A stretch of DNA of 64,000 bases from Polyangiaceae bacterium (GTDB lineage Bacteria; Myxococcota_A; Polyangia; Polyangiales; Polyangiaceae). The DNA is taken from positions 620,001 through 684,000 of the forward strand of contig JACKEB010000010.1 of assembly GCA_020633205.1 (NCBI GenBank). The letters run 5' to 3'. A program made the translations under genes and the position numbers. Under the pieces are notes generated by a model, which searched no databases, had not been told where the DNA came from, and was given only the letters and a program-made list of their open reading frames with translations. This document shows positions 1-8,288 of the stretch, in pieces. Position 1 is the stretch's first letter; each line of letters begins with the position of its first letter.

Positions 1-159
1 CTGACCGAAGAGCAGCGCAAGGGGATCCTCGATGCCGTCCCGGTTGGGCGCATCGGATCCGCCGAAGAGATCGCTGCGGGCGTCGTGTACTTGGCCTCGG
101 GAGAGGCGGGCTACGTCACTGGCGAAACCCTGCGGATCAACGGCGGGATGTATATGTGA
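1..159 (+). CDS. fabG: 3-oxoacyl-ACP reductase FabG, C-terminal fragment
   Basis: Only the last 52 codons are in the window; the gene begins upstream. The reading frame from base 1 ends at TGA 157-159. The fragment holds the SDR C-terminal signature: PVGRIGSAEEIAAGVVYLAS, then a YVTGETLRINGGMYM ending, which matches FabG (NADPH-dependent reduction of 3-oxoacyl-ACP in type II fatty acid synthesis) rather than a generic SDR. The catalytic Ser-Tyr-Lys residues lie outside the window. The following acpP and fabF genes support the assignment, since fabG-acpP-fabF is a classic order. Confidence 0.9.
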   Translation: MTEEQRKGILDAVPVGRIGSAEEIAAGVVYLASGEAGYVTGETLRINGGMYM

Positions 160-335
160 ATTGCCCACGCCCAGACGGCGTGGACTGAGTGTCTGGCCGT
201 TCGCGCTCCCCCTGGGGCGTCAGCGAGACCAAAGCGCCATCATCAAGATGGCGACTGACTTAGAGAGACGCGCGACTCGCGCGCAGGAACGAAAGAAACA
301 GAGCAATGGCCGCGGAGAGCGGCCTTGGAGGCAGC

Positions 336-578
336 ATGGCTGAAGGTATCGAGGCGAAGGTCAAGCAGATCATCAAAGAGCAGCTGGACGTGGACGAAGC
401 AGACATCAAGGCGGAGTCCACCTTCATCGACGACCTGGGAGCGGACTCCCTGGGCCTCGTGGAGCTCGTGCTCGCCTTCGAGGAAGCGTTCGAGATCGAC
501 ATCCCCGACGAAGACACGGAGAAGATCCGCACCGTCCAGGACGCAGTCGACTACATCCAGCAGCACCAAGCTGGCTGA
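336..578 (+). CDS. acpP: Acyl carrier protein
   Basis: An 80-residue acidic protein that carries growing acyl chains on a phosphopantetheine arm in fatty acid synthesis. The attachment serine is Ser38 in the DDLGADSLGLVEL motif. The start at 336 is chosen because GGAGG at 327-331 lies 4 nt upstream and because the length then matches the family (about 77-80 aa). An in-frame ATG at 306 would add ten unconserved residues. Immediately after DSL the residues are GL instead of the common DT/DI, a minor variant. It lies between fabG and fabF; a long hairpin follows it. Confidence 0.96.
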   Translation: MAEGIEAKVKQIIKEQLDVDEADIKAESTFIDDLGADSLGLVELVLAFEEAFEIDIPDEDTEKIRTVQDAVDYIQQHQAG

Positions 579-629
579 GTCGCGCACCGCGCGACCTTGA
601 TTCGCTTCGCGTGGACGCGCCAGAGCCAC

Positions 630-665
630 CGGATACGGGCCGCACCCCGCTGCGGCCTGTATCCG
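630..665 (+). terminator. Long hairpin between acpP and fabF
   Basis: The arms at 631-644 and 651-664 are complementary over 14 bp, with one G-U wobble and a 6-nt loop; an extra C-G pair at 630/665 closes the stem. No T-run follows, so it is not a textbook rho-independent terminator. It could be a processing or attenuation stem that lets acpP be expressed far above fabF, which is common for this gene. The pairing is seen directly; the role is inferred. Confidence 0.5.
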
Positions 666-794
666 CTCGCGCACACAGCCAAGCACCTGTTCGACACGCC
701 GAGCTCCGCGCCATCAAGAGCAGCGGGCTCGGCATAGCTTTGCGCGGCACGCGCACCCCTTCTCACGCCGTCGCGTGGGCACCATGAGGCAGCA

Positions 795-2042
795 ATGGAA
801 CGCGTCGTCATCACCGGAATTGGTCTGATCACCCCCAACGGCATCGGCACAGAGGCCACCTGGCAGTCGCTGCTGAAGGGCGAGAGCGGTGCTGGACCTA
901 TCACTCAGTTCGAGATCACCGACGAGTATCCAACGCGTTTCGCGTGCGAGGTCAAAAACTACGACCCCGCAGAGTTCATGCCGCGCAAGAAGCTCAAGGA
1001 GGTCGCCCGCTTCATCACGTTCTCGATGGGAGCGACCAAGCTTGCGTTCCAAGACGCTGGGCTGGAACTCGCAGAAGCCGAACGCGATCGTGCAGGCTGC
1101 TTCATCGGAGTTGGCCTCGGCGGCCTGGAGAATCTCGAGCGGGTCAAGATGATCCTCGAGACCAAAGGCCCGGGCAAGGTCAGCCCCTATTTCATTCCCT
1201 CCCTCATCGGTAACCTCGCGGCTGGCCAAGTCAGCATCGAGTACGGCCTACGCGGACCGAGCTTCTGCCACACCACGGCATGCTCCTCGAGCGCCCATTC
1301 CCTCGGGGAAGCGGCTGAATGGATTCGTCGCGGCAAGGCAGACGTGATGGTCGCCGGCGGCGCGGAAGCGACGATCACCCCAATCGGCATCGCGGGCTTC
1401 AGCGCCATGTTCGCCCTCTCGCGGCGCAACGACGCCCCCCAAGCCGCCTCTCGTCCTTGGGACAAGGGTCGCGACGGATTCGTGTGTGGCGAGGGAGCGG
1501 GAACGCTAATCCTCGAGTCGCTCTCCCGTGCCAAGCGTCGCGGCGCAAAAATCTACGCGGAAATCACCGGATTCGGAGCTTCCAGCGACGCGTATCACAT
1601 CACCAAGCCGGCTCCCGACGGCGCCGGAGCCATCCGCTCCATGCGACTCGCGCTGGAAGACGCGAAGCTGTCTCCAGAGAGCATCGGCTACATGAACGCC
1701 CATGGTACTTCGACTCCAGCGGGTGACATCGAAGAGAGCAAGGCCGTAGAAGCCGTCTTTGGTGACTACGCGAAAGACCACAAGCTGTGGGTCAGCTCCA
1801 CCAAATCCATGATGGGCCACCTGCTGGGCGCCGCCGGCGCCGTGGAGGCCGCGGTGTGCGCGAAGGCCATCGAGACCGGTGCTATCCCGCCCACGATCAA
1901 CCTCAAGGATCCGGATCCGGAGTGCCGCCTCGACTACGTGCCGAACCAGGCCAGAGAGCGTCGTCTCGACCACGCCATGAGCAACTCCTTCGGCTTCGGT
2001 GGAACCAACGCGACGTTGGTCCTCAGCCGCTACAAGGACTGA
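795..2042 (+). CDS. fabF: Beta-ketoacyl-ACP synthase II (KAS II)
   Basis: A 415-residue condensing enzyme that elongates acyl-ACP with malonyl-ACP. The thiolase-fold Cys-His-His triad is visible: Cys163 in TTACSSSAHS, His303 in NAHGTSTPAGD and His342 in KSMMGHLLGAAGA; Lys337 is the conserved lysine. The C-terminal glycine-rich NSFGFGGTNATLVL completes the fold. Length is as expected for FabF (about 410-415 aa). It lies 216 nt downstream of acpP, separated by a stable stem-loop, so it may have its own promoter. The TGA at 2040 is followed by about 230 nt without a recognisable gene before nrdR. Confidence 0.97.
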   Translation: MERVVITGIGLITPNGIGTEATWQSLLKGESGAGPITQFEITDEYPTRFACEVKNYDPAEFMPRKKLKEVARFITFSMGATKLAFQDAGLELAEAERDRAGCFIGVGLGGLENLERVKMILETKGPGKVSPYFIPSLIGNLAAGQVSIEYGLRGPSFCHTTACSSSAHSLGEAAEWIRRGKADVMVAGGAEATITPIGIAGFSAMFALSRRNDAPQAASRPWDKGRDGFVCGEGAGTLILESLSRAKRRGAKIYAEITGFGASSDAYHITKPAPDGAGAIRSMRLALEDAKLSPESIGYMNAHGTSTPAGDIEESKAVEAVFGDYAKDHKLWVSSTKSMMGHLLGAAGAVEAAVCAKAIETGAIPPTINLKDPDPECRLDYVPNQARERRLDHAMSNSFGFGGTNATLVLSRYKD

Positions 2043-2273
2043 GCAAATCGCCAGCGGTAGGCGCCCAACAACTGCTGCCGGGGCTGCCGCACAGGCACAA
2101 CTCGCGGGCTCGAGCCGGGATGGCCACGCGATTCCGAGGTGCTGAGTCCTGACCTTGACTCAACCGGGCGGCACTGCGAGGCCGCTGCTACACCCCTCAG
2201 GCGCACCAATCTGTGCTGGTCATTTGAATGCGGCGGTACTACCACACCGGCCCGCTCCCCCCTCGAATCTCTC

Positions 2274-2738
2274 ATGCAGTGCCCTTTCTGCAGCCACACG
2301 GACAGCCGTGTGACCGACTCTCGTCTCGCCTCTGGCGGCACCGTCGTATGGCGGCGGCGGGAGTGCGACTCGTGCAAGAAGCGCTTCACGACCTACGAAC
2401 GCGTGGAGCATTCGTTGCCGACGGTGGTGAAGAAGGACGGGCGCCGCGAGCCGTTCGACCGCCAGAAGCTCCTACGCAGCCTGCAGATCGCCTGTAACAA
2501 GCGACCGGTGCCAGCAGACCGCCTCGACGAGACGGCTGAGGCCCTGGAGCGCGAGCTCGGTCAATCCGGGGAAAAGGAAATCGTCTCGCGCCTAATCGGC
2601 GAGAAGGTGATGGAGCGCCTCAAGGATTTGGATGAAGTGGCCTACGTGCGCTTCGCCAGCGTGTATCGCTCTTTCCGCGACATCGACGAGTTCATGGCGG
2701 AGATGGGAAAGCTAGTTCAGTCGCGAGCGGCGCAGTAG
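2274..2738 (+). CDS. nrdR: Transcriptional repressor NrdR
   Basis: A 154-residue (d)ATP-sensing repressor of ribonucleotide reductase genes. An N-terminal zinc ribbon (Cys3, Cys6, Cys31, Cys34: MQCPFC and CDSCKKRF) is followed by an ATP-cone (about residues 49-139). The frame stays open upstream to 2139, but homologues begin exactly at MQCPFC, so ATG 2274 is chosen. The ribosome site before it is weak. ribD follows after 49 nt; nrdR-ribD linkage is common in proteobacteria. NrdR boxes were looked for only by eye in this window and none was identified. Confidence 0.95.
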   Translation: MQCPFCSHTDSRVTDSRLASGGTVVWRRRECDSCKKRFTTYERVEHSLPTVVKKDGRREPFDRQKLLRSLQIACNKRPVPADRLDETAEALERELGQSGEKEIVSRLIGEKVMERLKDLDEVAYVRFASVYRSFRDIDEFMAEMGKLVQSRAAQ

Positions 2739-2787
2739 CCGGCGACGCGCGCCCGAATGCTGAGCTGACGCAGACGAGGAAGTAGAC

Positions 2788-3900
2788 ATGGGTGATCTCG
2801 ACGCGGAGTTGATGGCGAAGGCCCTGGAAGCAGGGCGACGCGGCGATCCGTCTCCCAATCCCCACGTGGGCTGCGTGATTGCGCACGGCAAGGACATCGT
2901 CGGCACCGGCCATCACGAGGTGGCTGGAGAGGACCACGCAGAGGTCGCCGCGCTCAAGGAGGCTGGCGAGCGAGCCAAGGGCGCCACGCTGTACGTCACG
3001 CTGGAGCCCTGCGCCCACCAGGGTCGCACAGCGCCCTGCGTCGACGCAATCATTGCCGCGGGGATTGAGCGCGTCGTCATCGGCTGCAAGGATCCAAACC
3101 CGCACGTAGAGGGCGGCGGTCAAGGGTTGCTCGAGCAAGCAGGCATCGCGGTCACGCTCGGCGTGTTGGAGACCGAAGCCAAGCAGCTGATCAAGCCTTG
3201 GGAGAAGTACATCACCCGAGGCAGCACGTACTTGGCCCTCAAGCTCGCGACGTCCCTGGATGGGCGCACGGCGACGCGCACTGGGGCGTCGAAGTGGATC
3301 ACGGGCTCCGACAGCCGCGCCAAGGTTCATCTCCTGCGGACTCAGCTCGATGCGGTCATGGTTGGCATCAACACCGTGATCGCGGATGACCCCCGCCTCA
3401 CCGTGCGGGATGTTTCCGGACGGAACCCAGTGCGGGTCGTCATCGACAGCAAGCTACGCTTCCCCCTCGATAGCCAGCTGGCGCAAACCGCCGACGAGAT
3501 CCCGACCTGCGTGATCACGACTCCAGAGGCACCGGAAGAGGTTGGTCACGCGCTGACCGATCTGCGGGTCAGCGTGATCCGCGTACCGGCTGGCCCTGAC
3601 GGCCGAGTCGACATGGCCAAGGCGCTGGAAGCACTCGCGGCCCGGGAGGTCGTGTCTGTGTTATGCGAGGGCGGCGCAGAGCTCGCGGGGTCGCTGCTGG
3701 CTTCGAAACTAGCGGATGAGCTCCATGTCTTCATCGCGCCCGTGATGTTGGGTCCCCGCGGCAAGCCGGGCGCCGTCGACTGGGCAGGTCCCGAGCAGCC
3801 GACGGAGGCTCCGCGCATTGACCCGCCGCGCTGGGAACTCTGCGGTTCAGACGCCTACGTCTACGGACCCTTGAAGTACCCGCGCAAGGTCCGCAAGTAA
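2788..3900 (+). CDS. ribD: Bifunctional riboflavin biosynthesis protein RibD
   Basis: A 370-residue enzyme with two domains. Residues 1-145 are the pyrimidine deaminase, with the zinc site His50-Ala-Glu52 and Cys75/Cys84 (TLEPCAHQGRTAPC). Residues about 146-365 are the NADPH-dependent 5-amino-6-uracil reductase, beginning LALKLATSLDGRTATRTGASKWITG. Together they perform the two steps after GTP cyclohydrolase II. No other rib genes are in the window and no FMN riboswitch was seen upstream, consistent with co-transcription with nrdR. Confidence 0.95.
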   Translation: MGDLDAELMAKALEAGRRGDPSPNPHVGCVIAHGKDIVGTGHHEVAGEDHAEVAALKEAGERAKGATLYVTLEPCAHQGRTAPCVDAIIAAGIERVVIGCKDPNPHVEGGGQGLLEQAGIAVTLGVLETEAKQLIKPWEKYITRGSTYLALKLATSLDGRTATRTGASKWITGSDSRAKVHLLRTQLDAVMVGINTVIADDPRLTVRDVSGRNPVRVVIDSKLRFPLDSQLAQTADEIPTCVITTPEAPEEVGHALTDLRVSVIRVPAGPDGRVDMAKALEALAAREVVSVLCEGGAELAGSLLASKLADELHVFIAPVMLGPRGKPGAVDWAGPEQPTEAPRIDPPRWELCGSDAYVYGPLKYPRKVRK

Positions 3901-4006
3901 GCCCCCAACGGCGTCGTCTCGGGTGGCGCACGCACCCCGAGTAGGTTCGGGGGTGAGGGTCAGTGCGTTGCGAGCGCCGTAGGCGGGTGATACGTTCCCT
4001 TACGTC

Positions 4007-4522
4007 ATGGCTCTACGCGAAATCCTCGAGTTTCCCGACCCCCGTCTGCGCGAAGTAGGACAACCGGTCACGGTGTTCGACGACGATCTGCGTCAGCTCG
4101 TCGAGGATATGGCTGAAACCATGTACGACGCTCCCGGGGTCGGGCTCGCAGCCACCCAGATCGGTGTCGCCATACGGCTCTTCGTGATCGACATCGCCGG
4201 CGAGGACGAACCGAGCGACTTGAAGGTCTTCATCAACCCGGAGTTGCTCGAGCTCGATGGCACGCAGGTGTGGGAGGAAGGCTGCCTTTCTTTCCCTGGG
4301 GCAACTGAAGAGGTGAAGCGCGCAGAGGTCGTGAGGGTCCGCGCGCAAGACGAGTTCGGAGAGACGTTCGAGCTGGAAGCCGACGGCCTGATGGCCGTGG
4401 CGATCCAACACGAGAACGATCACCTCGACGGCGTATTGATGATCGACAAGCTAAACGCGATCAAGAAGCGCCTGTTCAGCCGCAAGCTGAACAAGGCGAA
4501 GCAAGCCTCTGCCCGCGCGTAG
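4007..4522 (+). CDS. def: Peptide deformylase
   Basis: A 171-residue metalloenzyme that removes the formyl group from nascent N-terminal methionine. All three family motifs are intact: GVGLAATQIG (residues 44-53), EEGCLSFP with metal ligand Cys93, and QHENDHLDG with His135 and His139 as ligands and Glu136 as general base. The length is typical. It is 106 nt downstream of ribD and convergent with the FHA gene on the opposite strand. fmt, its usual partner, is not adjacent. Confidence 0.96.
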   Translation: MALREILEFPDPRLREVGQPVTVFDDDLRQLVEDMAETMYDAPGVGLAATQIGVAIRLFVIDIAGEDEPSDLKVFINPELLELDGTQVWEEGCLSFPGATEEVKRAEVVRVRAQDEFGETFELEADGLMAVAIQHENDHLDGVLMIDKLNAIKKRLFSRKLNKAKQASARA

Positions 4523-4567
4523 TGGCACGCTGACGAGCCATCGACTAGCGTCCGTTTCGCGCGTCGC

Positions 4568-6490
4568 CTAGCGGCCGTTGCGAGAGAACAGCGAGGGCTC
4601 CATGGTGATGCCCCGTGCGCCTAGGTCCTCGGCCAGCTTGGGAACCGTCCCCGTGGATGCGAACGTGCCTTCCACAGCACCGCCAGCGGCAGTCCGCTGG
4701 AAGCTGAAGGCGAAAATATCGTCGAGATCGAAGCCATCGGCGGACAAGCCTGCCGGCTCCGCGATGCGCAGCACGCGGTAGCGCTGATCTCGCAACTGAG
4801 CGATCTCCACCAGCAAGTCGAACGAGCCGACAACCTGGTGACGCGCGGCTTCTCTTGCGGCGCCAGTGCTGCTCATGAATGAAGCCATCAAACGCTCCAG
4901 CGCTTGCTCCAGATTGCCCGCCTGGGTCGAGACGACGCAGCCACGAGCCCCAGCTGCGATGTTCTCGATCACCGCGGTCGCGACTTGGTTCTGGGCGTTC
5001 TCCACCAGCAGGCGAGCATTGCCCAGCACACTAGCGGCGCCAATCACTCGGCGCGCGTTCGGGTCGTTCGATTCCAACATCAGTCGGGTCACCCGAGCGT
5101 CACCCGACAGAAGCTCGCTCTCAGCCACACACAGCCAGTAGGCATCACTGAGGTTCGCCAGCGCGTTGAGCAAGTCGGCGGCGCGAGCCTCACGCGTTCC
5201 GACGACCAGGATATTCGCGCCGCCAGCGGTTGCGTGGCGGAGAAAGGTCGCCATATGGCGAGAGAGGGTGCCCCGACGCACCAAATCGTCAGCAACGCTC
5301 GTCACCCGCCGGGCCTTGCGTAGGGACAACAAGCTGCGTCCGCCGGCGATTGAGCCCCGCACTGCGCGCATACGCACCGCGCCTGGAAGAATGCGCTCGA
5401 CGACCGCCTCGTCGGCAGTGGGCTCCTTCCCCGCCAAGCGACAGAGGCGCGTCACCACGCGCTCGAGTGACTCCTCGGAGGCGAACGGCGGCTCGACAAT
5501 CCGCCAACCTGTCGAGGAGTCAGCGGCGACATGAGCAAAGCCGGTCACGCTCACTTCGGTCACATCGTCGTCGTTGAGCAACGGACCTAGTGGCCCCAGC
5601 GCGCAGAGCTCAGCGCGCGCGTCGGACAGCACGCGATCTTCGTCAGCCTCTGCACCGACGGCACCTTCGCCGCGCAGCGCGCCGAGCTGTTCCACCACGG
5701 CACGTTCCACCCGTTGCCGCGCGGATTCATCAACCGGTTGAGCGAGTCGAACCGCGCTGAGCAACTCCGTAACCCGCCCAACCAAAGCACGCACTCCCTG
5801 GCGGTGAACCGCCACATGAGGCTCCAGCTGGAACTCTCGCGCGCGGGATGAAACGCGGTCGCTCGAAGAGGATTGCTCGGGCGGCTCGGAAGTCACCGGG
5901 GGTGGAGCTGAAGCGGCGACGGGAGGCGCTTGAGAGGTATGCACTGGCGCCGAAGGACGCGGCGGGGGCGGAAGCGGCGGGGGAACCGACGGCGCGGGAG
6001 GTGCCGCCGAGGGCGCTGGCGGAGGCACCGGCCGTCGGGTGTGGTGGTCCGGGGGTTCCGCGTCGGGGATCGACGCGAATGACGGCTGCACCGGCTCGAC
6101 GGCACCGGCGGGCGCAGGGGCGCTGACGCTCACTTCTTCGCTGCTCGAGGGTGCTTCGTCGGACTCGCTGTCCGGAAGCTCGATGCGCAACACGAAGTCC
6201 CCGATGTAGACGCGGTCGCCTTCGCGGACGATTGTCGCCTGGGAGATCCTGCGCCGGTTGACGTAGGTCCCGTTCGTGCTGTTCAGGTCCGTGACGATGA
6301 AGCGGTTGTCGCGAAAGAGCAGGCGGGCGTGTCGCTTGGACACGTTGCCCTTCGGCAGCATCAAGTCGTTTCCCTGCACGCGCCCGACGCTGATCTCAGG
6401 GCGATCGAACACCTCGCGGCGCTCGGCTCCCCCTTTTTCGCTGATGACGACTGCGAACAATGATGGATTGCTCGGGTTGGGCGCTGCCAC
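4568..6490 (-). CDS. FHA-domain protein with a degenerate CpaF/T2SS-ATPase-like domain
   Basis: 640 residues. Residues 30-103 form an FHA phosphothreonine-binding domain (GRVQGNDLMLPKGNVSKRHA, STNGTYVN). A Pro/Ala-rich linker (about 113-210) follows. Residues about 225-600 resemble CpaF-family secretion ATPases: the leading DDDVTEVSVTG, the ILPGAVRMRAV region and the later ARGCVVSTQAGNLEQALERL all align by eye. The nucleotide site is destroyed. The P-loop position reads NILVVGTREARAADLLNAL instead of GxTGSGKT, and the Walker-B/VGEVRG position reads LLVENAQNQ. It is probably a non-hydrolysing regulator or scaffold, perhaps for a Tad/type IV pilus ATPase encoded elsewhere. No pilus genes are nearby. 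Confidence 0.75.
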   Translation of the reverse strand: MAAPNPSNPSLFAVVISEKGGAERREVFDRPEISVGRVQGNDLMLPKGNVSKRHARLLFRDNRFIVTDLNSTNGTYVNRRRISQATIVREGDRVYIGDFVLRIELPDSESDEAPSSSEEVSVSAPAPAGAVEPVQPSFASIPDAEPPDHHTRRPVPPPAPSAAPPAPSVPPPLPPPPRPSAPVHTSQAPPVAASAPPPVTSEPPEQSSSSDRVSSRAREFQLEPHVAVHRQGVRALVGRVTELLSAVRLAQPVDESARQRVERAVVEQLGALRGEGAVGAEADEDRVLSDARAELCALGPLGPLLNDDDVTEVSVTGFAHVAADSSTGWRIVEPPFASEESLERVVTRLCRLAGKEPTADEAVVERILPGAVRMRAVRGSIAGGRSLLSLRKARRVTSVADDLVRRGTLSRHMATFLRHATAGGANILVVGTREARAADLLNALANLSDAYWLCVAESELLSGDARVTRLMLESNDPNARRVIGAASVLGNARLLVENAQNQVATAVIENIAAGARGCVVSTQAGNLEQALERLMASFMSSTGAAREAARHQVVGSFDLLVEIAQLRDQRYRVLRIAEPAGLSADGFDLDDIFAFSFQRTAAGGAVEGTFASTGTVPKLAEDLGARGITMEPSLFSRNGR

Positions 6491-6632
6491 GTCGGAAACT
6501 CAGGTGTCGGTTACCTTCGCCAGGGCGAGGGGTTGGAGAGCAGGTGCGGTGAACGGCGGGGTGTTGACTGGAGCGGGGTGGCTCGGTTGCGTGCTCGCAC
6601 GCGGAAAGGCCTCAACGTGGGGGTTGGGGCCA

Positions 6633-6653
6633 GGTTTGGGCGAAGCCCAAACC
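6633..6653 (-). terminator. Perfect 9-bp hairpin upstream of the FHA-CpaF gene
   Basis: Arms 6633-6641 and 6645-6653 are perfectly complementary with a 3-nt loop (read as UUC on the - strand). It sits 130 nt past the stop codon of the small - strand gene at 6786-7106 and before the next - strand gene. It is therefore a plausible termination or processing stem for the former. No U-run follows. Confidence 0.4.
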
Positions 6654-6785
6654 GGGGTCGCTAGCATCCTCTAAGGATATCCGCCTGGTAGCAAGACTGA
6701 GGCGCAGAAGAACAGCCTGATTCCGGACTTTTTCGGGACTAAGCGCTTCAGGCGAGAAGCCTCGCGACGGCCCAAGTCCGCCTGA

Positions 6786-7106
6786 CTAGGCCGCGTAGCG
6801 CGCCACGACGCTCTTCTCGGGTCGCTCGACGGAGCACAGGATGCTTGTAACCAAGTCCCTGCCACCTTCGCCGAAGTAGAGCGCCTCACCCACCGTCGGC
6901 TCGCCATTCACGGGGATCGCGACGCCGTTCTTCTGAAAGCGCACCGCGCCGCTGAGCGAGCGCCCACAAGCCAAGTGGGAGGTGAGCCAGTTACCGCTCT
7001 TGCGGTCTCGCACCCCCACGCAACGCCGATCCCGGAAGTGGTACTCCGTGTTCCGCGTCACGAACATCTTATGGCGTCGGCGTTCTTTGCCAGTTCCAGC
7101 TGACAT
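6786..7106 (-). CDS. Small basic protein of unknown function
   Basis: 106 residues. I do not recognise the family. The frame is open further upstream, but ATG 7104-7106 is chosen because a strong ribosome site (GGAGGG, about 8 nt upstream on the - strand) precedes it and the upstream residues look non-coding. The N-terminus is basic (GKERRRHK). There are three cysteines but no CxxC pair and no signal peptide or membrane segment. Patterns such as RNTEYHFRDRRCVGVRDRKS and a C-terminal LVTSILCSVERPEKSVVARY suggest a compact beta-rich domain. It is divergent from the unknown gene at about 7309. Confidence 0.6.
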   Translation of the reverse strand: MSAGTGKERRRHKMFVTRNTEYHFRDRRCVGVRDRKSGNWLTSHLACGRSLSGAVRFQKNGVAIPVNGEPTVGEALYFGEGGRDLVTSILCSVERPEKSVVARYAA

Positions 7107-7308
7107 TGCAGCGTCCCTCCAACACTTGTGCGAGCACGATGAATCCCCGCCAAGCGCGGGGCGCGGCCCGAACGGGTCGCATTCAGGATCGTCGCAGCCA
7201 CGCGTCCAGACGGCCAACTTCGCGCCGCGCAATGCACCGCAACTTCCCCAATGGCAAACGGGGGGCAGAAACTTCCGCTTTCGGCCCGCTTCTCCATACG
7301 ATCCTGAG

Positions 7309-7833
7309 GTGCCTCGTCGACCGCCATCCATCCCACCGAGCCAGCGCAGCCTGCTGGTCGGGGGCCCAGGCTTGGTCAAGACGTCGGGCATCCCACGACC
7401 AAGCAAGCGGGCCTTCGAGCTGTGGCTCTGCCCCGACTACTGGTGGCGGGAGCTATTCGAGCACGCGGATGTGATGAGCGAGGGAGCCACGCGCGCCGAA
7501 CCAGGTCCAGCGACGTACTTCGGCACCACGAGCATCCTCTTGCCGTCCGTCGCGCACGGCGGGCGCCTCAGCCAAGCTGAAGTCGACATCTGCCGACCTC
7601 TTGTGGCGCGGGATGTCCACGCGCGAGTGAGGGCAATTCGCATCGCTTGTCGGGAGGCCGAGGTACGGGCCGGGGCCCCGCTCGGACGCATCCGCGCGGA
7701 ATTGCGGTCCGTAAGCGACCCACGGGGCCTGCGCCTGGATGTGGAGATTGAGGCCCCCCTCGCAAAAGCGCGGGGCGTCAGTAAGGCGCGACCTACCAAG
7801 CGGACGCGCCCGGGCAAGCGCACGGCGCGCTAG
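7309..7833 (+). CDS. Hypothetical protein, start uncertain
   Basis: The frame is open from 6982 to TAG 7831-7833, but its first part overlaps the well-supported - strand gene. The true start is therefore probably a non-ATG codon further in: GTG 7309 (used here), TTG 7372, or GTG/ATG at 7471/7474. The confident part starts around LWLCPDYWWRELFEHADVM and runs through a helical, Arg-rich middle to a Lys/Arg-rich tail (KARPTKRTRPGKRTAR), which suggests nucleic acid binding or a disordered basic end. No known domain recognised. It is tentatively a lineage-specific gene. Confidence 0.45.
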   Translation: MPRRPPSIPPSQRSLLVGGPGLVKTSGIPRPSKRAFELWLCPDYWWRELFEHADVMSEGATRAEPGPATYFGTTSILLPSVAHGGRLSQAEVDICRPLVARDVHARVRAIRIACREAEVRAGAPLGRIRAELRSVSDPRGLRLDVEIEAPLAKARGVSKARPTKRTRPGKRTAR

Positions 7834-8288
7834 TTTTCCACAAGGCAACCATAGTGGACCCCGCACGAACGCCTCTTGGTCCGAGGCCGCGACGGAAAAA
7901 CGTCGCGCCTCTCCCCCAACCCCACTTGCAAAGCGTGAAGGTGCGTGAGCCTGGTTCACGCGACCAAAGACGCACCCTCGGCGTGCGCTCCTCAAAGAGG
8001 CAAGCGCTGGCGAGAAATGTCAGCCGAGCTGCGCACTCCACAACGCCGACCGAAGCAAGCACAAAGTGCTTGAGCGGTTCGCAGGCCGAGCTTCATCATT
8101 CGTCAACCTCGAACGAGCCACCCATCAACTCCACTCGCACTTGCTTCGCACTGCACGTGATTTGAAAGCGAGAATTTTTTCGCTTCACTCAACCACGAGC
8201 AAAGCTGCGGATTTCGTCAGTCGCGAAAGGGGATGCTTGACACCAGGGTGCCAGAAAAGGAATGGATGCGGGTCCTTTCCGAGGCACG
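7834..8288. other. Intergenic region with two hairpins
   Basis: No convincing gene. A 7-bp perfect stem with a GAAAAA loop lies at 7888-7907, just past the upstream + strand gene. A second short stem (AAGCGA/TCGCTT flanking an AATTTTTT-rich loop) lies near 8166-8186 in an AT-rich patch. A TTGACA at 8237-8242 has no acceptable -10 partner. The patch may hold the promoter for the MerR/TPR gene, but I cannot place one. Confidence 0.4.

Noticed and set aside
2139..2273. Upstream extension of NrdR
   Set aside because: NrdR proteins start with the zinc-ribbon MxCPxC; the extra 45 residues are not protein-like.
6982..7308. ATG-started N-terminal extension of the + strand hypothetical gene
   Set aside because: It overlaps the - strand gene that has a strong ribosome site, and the extension reads as Pro/Arg/Ser-rich non-conserved sequence.
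8237..8265. TTGACA box as promoter of the MerR/TPR gene
   Set aside because: No acceptable -10 hexamer at 16-18 nt spacing and no sigma-54 GG/GC pair.
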